From Owenia fusiformis (lineage: Eukaryota > Annelida > Polychaeta > Sabellida > Oweniidae), in NCBI GenBank assembly GCA_903813345.2, contig CAIIXF020000008.1:1251341-1315340 (forward strand): a stretch of DNA of 64,000 nt, in the 5' to 3' direction. The notes beneath the pieces were generated by a model that saw only the letters and a list, made by a program, of their open reading frames with translations, was not told where the DNA came from and searched no databases. Each line of letters opens with the position of its first letter. Positions within the stretch are counted from its first letter, which is position 1. Of this stretch, positions 37,301-46,300 are shown one piece after another. The translations under genes were made by a program, and so were the position numbers.

Positions 37301-40300
37301 AAAATGGCCAACATATAACATAAGTTGTCAGAAGAGTTTAAATAATGTTTGTATGTTTTTTGTTTGTTATTATTTGTTATTCATAGTGGTAAGTTATGCA
37401 CATACAATTATACAAAATAAAGTTTAATATCAAACCCCATTTTGGACTTATCAAGCACTTCTTATTTTAATTTAATAAATAATTGCAAAATATAAATATA
37501 GATACAAAGTAACCCATAACTCTTCATGGACCACTATAAGTACGCTTTCCTCTCCTTACATAAGCCTCTTTAATGTATTTTACAATTTTACTTGTCTGAT
37601 TCGAAGTATGTGTTTACATAAAAAATATTCAAAAAAAAAATTGAATAAAAAAAATCACATGCAATTTATGATTTATCCTTACAATTCTGATGGAAACGAG
37701 TAAATTAACTTTAAAAATAATAGGAAACGAAAAATTGTGAAAGTTCTTTTAATTAAACATTTAACACAGAACTCAAATATGAAATAAAATATGATAAAAA
37801 AATACAATTAACATAATGGACAAAGATATGACCATCTTTCAAGTCCTAATGGTTAAATATTCTGGTTAAAAATGGTTAAACAGAGCTCAGAAGTGCAAAG
37901 TTTCACAAACTTAGGATATGATGTAATGTAGTTTCTGACAGTTTGTGCTTTTATATCCTTGACTTATTGGAGGTGATCTAAATAAACGGCCATAATTATT
38001 TGGATGACCCAAAATGGCTGTCCTAACATTTACCCAGATTACCCAAAAACTAATCAGTTCTAAACTCTCATACATAGAAACATCCCTGGAATTTTAAGAT
38101 GAATCCATGAAACCTGTAGAAAAACATCGACAGACAGGATTTTAGGATGAAAATCCAAAATAGCAACCTTAACATTTACAGCGAAAGCCGAAAACTGATT
38201 TGTTCTATACTTTCACATAAAATACTAGCATTAATTGAAATGTTACCATGGTAATCAGTGATTCTTGATGTACCTGGGGTGCAGCACTACACAATTCATA
38301 TAAAGTGGTAGTCCATGCACCCAGAAGGACACAGGACTAACCACTAACAAAAAAACACTGTTTTACATTATCACGGTTATCATGACAACTTAAAATAAAT
38401 GTTACTATTTAGATAGATATTTTGATTCTAAAGGGTTACTTAATTTCTTTTGTTTTCACTATTCCTAGGGTTACGTACAAAACTAGAATAAAATCAACTA
38501 AGATATATAATCAAGGGGCAGAGTGAAGTATTGCTTGAGATTCTGCAGGACCATAATAAGTAAGAAAATATCATCACAAATTACAAGGAGTATTAGACTA
38601 ATCTTGTAATCTTGGTTTGGAGAACAAAGTTCATCAGTCTTCTGCAAGTCACACCTGCTTTGGACAATTTTGATATTCTTACATGTTGTAGATTTAAATG
38701 TCCAATTTTGAATATTCATAATTTAATTTTGGTGTTATTTGAATATTTTTCATGAGATAATTAGTAGCCCAGTAGACTGTTCCCCAAACCGAGACTTGTC
38801 TTTTGTGCATGAATCTTGGATTTACTTACAGTTACATGTTATCATTTTTAAATGCCATGTTGAGTTCAGGACAACTACTATATTTTAGTTTAAAAATAGA
38901 TAATGACAATGGCAAGAGACAGAAACGACTGTTATTATTTAATCAATAATTGCAAAATATAAATATAGATACAAAGTAACCCATTAACTCTTCATGGACC
39001 ACTATAAATAGATTTTCTAACGTTTGAGTGTAACGAATCAGTTTGAAAATTACTTTAAGTATTACGGAAGGCGAAATGTTTATTGCGTAGCATTTTTATT
39101 AGGGTGATCGTAGGTGGTAAGTGAGTAGGGTATTCACGCTTGGAGTATTTCATTTGGACATGTGAATTATGTATGTAATGTAAGGTCATTCTCGGTTTAC
39201 ACGCAAGCGAGGTATGACAAAGTTTTGAACCGTCTACATTATCATTCAAAATGGCACACGAACAAATGCCTCAAATAGTGGACATATTAGAAACTCTATT
39301 AGACAAGAAACTCAACACGCTCAAGAGGGAGATAAAGGAGGATACAAAACAAATGACGAAGAAGGCAAAGACGGAAACCAAGCTCACAAAGAAAGGAAAT
39401 CAAAAGCAGTTTGACCACAACGTGGAGGTGCTGGACGTCATGAAAGACGTTAAAGATTTACTGGCAGACAGAGAACAAGAGGCTGCAGCCAAGCTGGATG
39501 AAGGTATTGCTTTAATTTCTTATAGAAATAAATGCATTCAAATAGCGGACGACTCAACCCTTGGTTGGGCCGCGGTCGAGGAATATATGAAAGATGAGTA
39601 CGCTAGTGATAGCGACGATGACAAAAAGATTCGTAGTGCAAGGGTTAATGCGGGTAGAAAAGCTAGGGAGAAAAAGATAACTGTAAGAACCGGGTCACGT
39701 AATAACCAGAGAGAAAGTTTCAATTTCAGCAGAAATGGGCAGGACCGGGGTAACCAACAATCCGGTAGATGGCAGGAACGCCAGCAAAGACAGTGGAACA
39801 GCAACTTCAACAGCGGCTCGTACTACAACGGCAGAAGCAGAGCAAATGACGTCTGTAGGAACTGTTCCCAGACAGGACACTGGGCACGTGACTGCAAGCA
39901 AGGTGCCTCGTTCCAACAAACTTCCTACGACTCAAGCAGCCAGAAAAACAACAGATCATAAGTTGAGTAAGACTTTATCACATGTTGTATCAGAAAAATC
40001 TGTAAAAGATAGTTTAAAGAAAAACGTTAGCTTTTGGGGAGAAATCGGTGCTTCACAGTACGTAGTCAATACAATCAAACACGGGTATAGAATACCATTT
40101 GAACAAGAACCGACAAAAGCAATTCTAAAAAACAATCAATCTGCTTTAAAGAAACGTGAGTTTGTAGAAAAATCAATAAATGAATTATTGCAAGACGGTC
40201 GGATCAAAGAGGTAAAATATCCTTCACATGTAGTAAATCCTCTCACTGTGGCATCAAATGCAGAAAAGGACAGGTTAGTGTTAGATTTAAGACATGTCAA

Positions 40301-43300
40301 CCCTTTCATCAATTTAGACAGAGTAAAGTTTGAGGTTTGCAAGTTGCCAAAGAATATTTAGCACCAGGGGGATATATGTTTGTGTTTGATATCAAAAATG
40401 GCTACCATCATTTGAACATACTACCAGAACATCAGAAATTCTTAGGGTTTTCATGGGAACTTCAAGGAAAAACCAGGTACTTTGAATACACAGTATTACC
40501 CTTTGGTATTAGCACAGGAGGTCTCATATTCACAAAAGTTGTTAGGCAACTTGTAAAACACTGGCGTAGTCAAGGTATACGAATTATAGTATTCCTGGAT
40601 GATGGGCTTTGTTTCCACGAGAGTGTTTCACTTTGCATAGAGCATTCCAACCAGGTGAGGTCAGATCTGATCAAAGCTGGCTTTATTCCAAACGACAAGA
40701 AGTCAAAATGGCAGCCTGAACAGGTACAGCAGTGGTTAGGTTTTAAATTGGATCTGTCACAGGGTAAACTATTAGTACCAGAAAGTAAACTCTCAGACGT
40801 GCATGAAAAGGTTAGTAAGTTACTCAGTAATGCAAACAGAACAACTGCTAGAGCAGTAGCAGCGGTAGTAGGGAAAGTGGTCGCATTAAGGCATGCCATA
40901 GGTGATACATGTATCCTTAAAACGAGATCGTTACAAGTAGTTGTTGCATGTAGGTCAAACTGGGACAATTGTATTCGTTTACCAAATGACGCAATAGGCG
41001 AGCTAGAATTTTGGTTACAAGGTTTATACACGTACAACGGGACATCATTGGTAAGAGAATACAAACATTCCAGGGTTGTGTACTCAGACGCTAGCAATAG
41101 TGGATGTGGTGGGTATGTGGTCAATTTTGAGAATGAAGTATGTCACAAAACATGGTCTGATGCAGAGAGTCAGAAAAGTTCAACTTGGAGAGAGTTAATG
41201 GGAGTGTTCACAACATTACTGTCCCTCATGCATTTGTTAAATATTCAAGAAATCAAATGGTTCACAGACAATAAAAATGTAAGATCAATCATTTCGAAAG
41301 GTAGTATGAAACCAGATCTTCAAAGTTTAGCTCTAAGAATACACAGAGTTTGTAAAGAGAAAAATGTGAAGTTGAATGTAGAGTGGGTGCCTAGGGAACA
41401 TAATGTTCTAGCAGACGAAATCAGTAAATATATAGATTTCGACGACTGGGGAATTCGTTTGAATGTTTTTAACTATCTTAACATTAGATGGGGGCCTTTC
41501 ACGGTAGACAGGTTTGCTGATGTGCATAATACGAAATTACCAAGATTCAATTCCAGATTTCACTGCCCAGAGGCAGAAGCAGCAGACGCTTTTACTCAAT
41601 GCTGGAAGCATGAGAATAATTGGTTAGTACCGCCATGCTGCCTGGTGGCAAAAGCATTTAGATATTTAGTAGAGCAGCGAGGTCGAGGTACGTTGGTCGT
41701 ACCAAAATGGCTGTCAGCGGTGTATTGGCCAGTATTACATGATGGTAGGAAGTATCATTCTAGCATAAAAAGCGTTATTGAATTCCCTAAAGGAGGGCAT
41801 TATTTCACAAAAGGCTCACAGAAAAACAGCGTTTTTGATAGTGCACAAGGGTTCAGTAGCCCGCTCATAGCTTTGCAAATCAGTCATGACTGATAAATGT
41901 GGCCTCTGAGGCACATGCGCGTTGTGTTGTAGATGTTACGTGTAAATCAAACGCTGTGCTTCTATGAGCAAAAAGGGTCAAAATGTAATCTGTGTCATCC
42001 AATGTATTTTCAGGCTACAGTGATACGGTGTTTAACAGCAAAGCTTGGACAGATGTAACCGACGTTTGCTCAAAACAAGGAGAATTAAAGGACTTTCCAA
42101 ACAAGTTGAAGGACTTTGCGATAAGAAGCAGGGAACCAAATACGGTTACAAAATATTCTGCAGGTTTTGAAAAATTCAAAAACTGGTGTAACGCACTTGG
42201 CTTACAATTTCTCCCAGCAAACCATATACATGTTTCAATATATCTTTTGAGTATTTTTCAAAATTCAAATCAGAGTTACAGTCAAGTAATTTCGGCAAAA
42301 TACAGTATTGCTTGGGCTCATAACATGGCGTGCATTGACAATCCATGCGAGCATAACATGGTAAAATTGGTTACAGAAGGGTCACTTCGTCTTTCTAGCA
42401 AAAAGGTCAGCAAGAAAGCGCCAATTACAGTAAAACACTTGGAAGATATAATAGATAAATTTGCTGGAGAAAATGCAAGCGTTTTGGAGCTAAGAACGGC
42501 CACTTTTATGATTTTGGCATTTGCAGGGTTTTTTAGGTTTGACGAAATGTCAAGATTGAAGTTCACAGATGTCAGTTTCAAAGAGTATTACATAGATATC
42601 TTTGTAGAGAAATCAAAAACGGATTGTTATCGTAATGGTGCAAATGTTTTAATAGCCAAATCAAACAACAAGACATGTCCAGTTTCATTGTTGCAAAGAT
42701 ACATGAGAGAACTGGGTGTTAATTCACAAACTGACAAATTCATTTTTGGAGCGCTTTCATTTTTTAAAAGCAAAAGAAAACACCAGTTGAAAGAATGTAA
42801 TAAACCAATCAGTTACACAACTTGTAGAGATATGGTCAAAGCTGCCTTGGACAAAATTGGGGTAGATAGTAAGGTTTACGGGTTGCATTCATTACGTTCT
42901 GGGGGTGCCACTAAGGCTGCCAACGCAGGTGTTTCAGACAGGCTTTTTAAGGCGCATGGGAGATGGCGCAGTGAAACTGCAAAAGACGGTTACGTTGAAA
43001 GTGACATCAGCCAAAGACTTTCAGTTACTTTAAGTCTGGGACTTTAAGTGAAATCATACATTTAGCAATTTACAATTTCAAACATTTACGCCATCTTTAG
43101 CCTCGGTGATACTCGCCCACAAGGCCATTACTATTTGAAAGTTAATTTAGTAGTTGTGTTCTATGTTTTTGGTAAACGTGGAGTTTAGTTTACTTAAATA
43201 GATTTTCTAACGTTTGAGTGTAACGAATCAGTTTGAAAATTACTTTAAGTATTACGGAAGGCGAAATGTTTATTGCGTAGCATTTTTATTAGGGTGATCG

Positions 43301-46300
43301 TAGGTGGTAAGTGAGTAGGGTATTCACGCTTGGAGTATTTCATTTGGACATGTGAATTATGTATGTAATGTAAGGTCATTCTCGGTTTACACGCAAGCGA
43401 GGTATGACAAAGTTACACAGGCAAATGTTTGTTTTTTTTTTAAAGATATTTCATATTTGTTAAAATTTTCAAAATATCATATTGCATTGTTAGAACAGGT
43501 GAATCGTTTATCGAAGTCCTCGTCTGTAACTCTGCTTCATTTCGGATCACGGGGCCGACTTTAAGTCGAGTACCTCCTCCCTCCTTAAAAAGGGGGTTAA
43601 GGTTGGGTCACCGGAAGTTGAGAAATTTTCGATTTCACCTCGTTTATTTCATGTAAGAATAACATTTGTTTTATTAATATTAATTGTTACGAGCTTACCG
43701 TAAGTTCAGGAATGATAATAGCTTACCAATCTTTTTAGAGTAAATGTAAGGCTGCCTTGCCTGTTACCAAGGGTACTTACAGTGAAAAACATTTAGATAT
43801 TATGTTAGAACTGATTTTAAAAAAGTACACTAACGCTGTCGGTCAGCTTAGTATAACGCTGTCGGTCAGCTTAGTATAACGCTGTCGGTCAGCTTGGTTA
43901 CTACGCCTTTACTTATTGCTCAGAGCAAAATATTGATATTCATTTTTTATAGAGTGTAACGCTGTCGGTCAGCAAGGCTACTACGCCTTTACCTATTGCT
44001 CAGAACAAAATATTATGATTTACAGATTTAGAGTTTAACGCTGCCAAGCAAAGCGAATATTACAGAATTTGATATTGACATTGTACATGCACGATGCTGT
44101 CGGTCAGCAAAAAATGTTGCTCAGAGTAACATTCAGAAGTTGAGATTTGTGATATGGAACGAGATGTATAGTTGCTTGATGTAAATGGACTGATGAATAA
44201 ATGTCATACTCGCCCACAAGGCCATTACTATTTTAAAGTTAATTTAGTAGTTGTGTTCTATGTTTTTGGTAAACGTGGAGTTTAGTTTACTTAAGTAAAC
44301 TTTCCTCTCCTTACATAAGCCTCTTTAATGTATTTTACAATTTTACTTGTCTGATTTGTATGTGTTTACATATAAAATATTCAAAAAAAATTGAATAAAA
44401 AAAGTGGAATATTTTTTTGCATAAATCACAAGCAATTTATGATTTATCATTACGATTCTCATGGAAACAAGTAAATTAAGCTTAATAATCATAGGAAATT
44501 AAAATGACAGTTCTCCAAACCGAGACTAGTCTTTTGTGCATGAATCTTGGATTTATTTACAGTTACATGTTATCATATTAAAATGCCATGTTAAGTTCAG
44601 GACACCTACTATATTTTATTTTAAAAATAGATTATATCAATGGCAAGAGGCAGAAAAGACTCAGTTCATTTTTTCAAAATTGCCAGCATATAACACAAGT
44701 TGTAGAAGCCCCTATAGAAAGGTTTTAGCATCTTAAAGGTGTGGTACACTACCTTTTAATATTGAAATAGGACGATAAACTACATGTAATCTTAAAACAC
44801 CATTACAGGAACGGTTATGCAAAATGTGCAATTTTGAAATGAGATTTTGGAGTATATGTTATCAATTGACAAAGAGTTTTTGAAGTTTAATACTTAAGCT
44901 CAATATTGCAATATAATGACTTCTTGTAATAGTTTTATCTTAAGCAAATGTATTTTTAAAATGTGGCGTACAAGACACATTTACTTATAGTCACTCATAA
45001 GTCAGCAACGGCTGGACATATTTGTTGATTTGTATTTTATTTTATGTATTTCAATTGTATAATATGTGTGTGACTTTAATAAACTACATGTATTTTAACT
45101 AACTAACATAAACTGAACTTCAAAAAATGGTTAAGATCTGCTCTTCTCTCCCATTCCATTTACACAATAATAATAGTGAGGTATAAAATCAACGATTCTG
45201 GTTGTCTTCTGAACTATTTGTTTGCAAACATGTATATTTCTTGAGCAGATACTGACAGACGTTTGTGATTAAAATGTCATGGGAATTCTGCCTACAACGT
45301 GTGAAATAAGGAAACAATACACACAGTGAACAGAATAATGCAAATGCGAGTAGGAAGTTACCAGTTTCACCACCAGGTGGCTCGCTCGGCTCAGATAGCA
45401 TGGCGGGTAAAGTAGAAAGTTCCCTTTAACTTAAATTACATAGGTTTCAGTGGTTCAATTTTCATATAGCCCTTATGTATAGAATAGTTATGCAAATTAA
45501 AGTATGTCCAGTAAAAGAAAATGTTATATGTCCAATACAAGAAAAGATATTTCACTTTTTGTGATTTTGTAATATGGGGTCTATCAACCTGAACTAGAAG
45601 TCAAATTTTCAAAAAATATTAAATTTTCAAAGTTGATAAACAATTTTCGAAACCATATTTTTAGGTGTATTTTACATGTAGATTTCTAATATGACATCAC
45701 TTTGACTGAATTTTGAATATTTAATGACATAAATCAAGATCATTTTTACTCAAATCCATGAAACCTGGAAACCTGTATACAAACCTTGACAGACAATATT
45801 TTAGGATGGAAAATCCAAAATGGCCACCTTAACATTTACCGAGAAAGCCCAAAAACTGATCAGTTCTAAAGCTTTCTATATAGAAACACCCCTGAAAATT
45901 TCAGACGAATTCATGAAATGCTTTGTCTCGAAACCTGTTGACAAGCCTCGAGAAAAGTTTTTAGGATGGAAAATCCAAATATCTGATTTATCAATTCCCA
46001 CCCTCTCTTTTTTACAGTCCACCACTCATTTGAAGCTTCTCTTCAGCAGACACAAGGTAACTTTTACTTATAAGTGGTAAATTAAGCTGTCCATATGAAC
46101 CCATGAATTACAAATGTACCACCACACAAAATTAGCAAAAAATAACAACATTTTAACTTCATCTTAACATATCTAATGTAAGCTAATTACATTTAATAAC
46201 CTACAATGTAGCTTAACTTCACATATTTTTATGATCCCTAGGATAAAATAAACAAGAAAATTAGGATAGATGATAAAACATGCTATGTATGATACTGACA

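Larger units (their letters stand above)
33000..39007. repeat. ~1.7-kb satellite array
   Basis: Four tandem units are marked by ACCATGGTAAT or GCCATGGTAAT at about 33051, 34872, 36525 and 38247, and by the word CACTATTCCTAGGGTTACGTA in each. Spacings are 1821, 1653 and 1722 bp. Unit 1 is altered by a LINE tail and a Helitron-like insertion; unit 4 is split by the Ngaro-type element and resumes at 44295. The short open frames on the - strand at 33302 and 38498 are the same non-coding segment in two units. Confidence 0.8.
39008..44294 (+). mobile_element. Ngaro-type tyrosine-recombinase retrotransposon, 5.29 kb
   Basis: DIRS-order retroelement that integrates through a tyrosine recombinase. 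Layout: repeat A1 (39008-39224), gag, RT-RNase H and recombinase frames, B1 (43109-43197), A2 (43198-43414), a repeat-rich segment, B2 (44206-44294). A1 and A2 are identical over 217 bp; B1 and B2 differ by one base in 89. These split direct repeats (A1...B1A2...B2) define the Ngaro/PAT plan; no methyltransferase domain is seen, favouring Ngaro. There is no target duplication: the satellite reads CCACTATAA|GTAAACTTTCC in the uninterrupted unit at about 35812. One frame break in ORF2 makes this copy probably defective. Confidence 0.9.

Noticed and set aside
39735-39961. Start of the RT frame at the ATG at 39735
   Set aside because: The frame is open there but overlaps the gag zinc-knuckle region in another frame, and its translation before about 39900 is a low-complexity shadow of gag.
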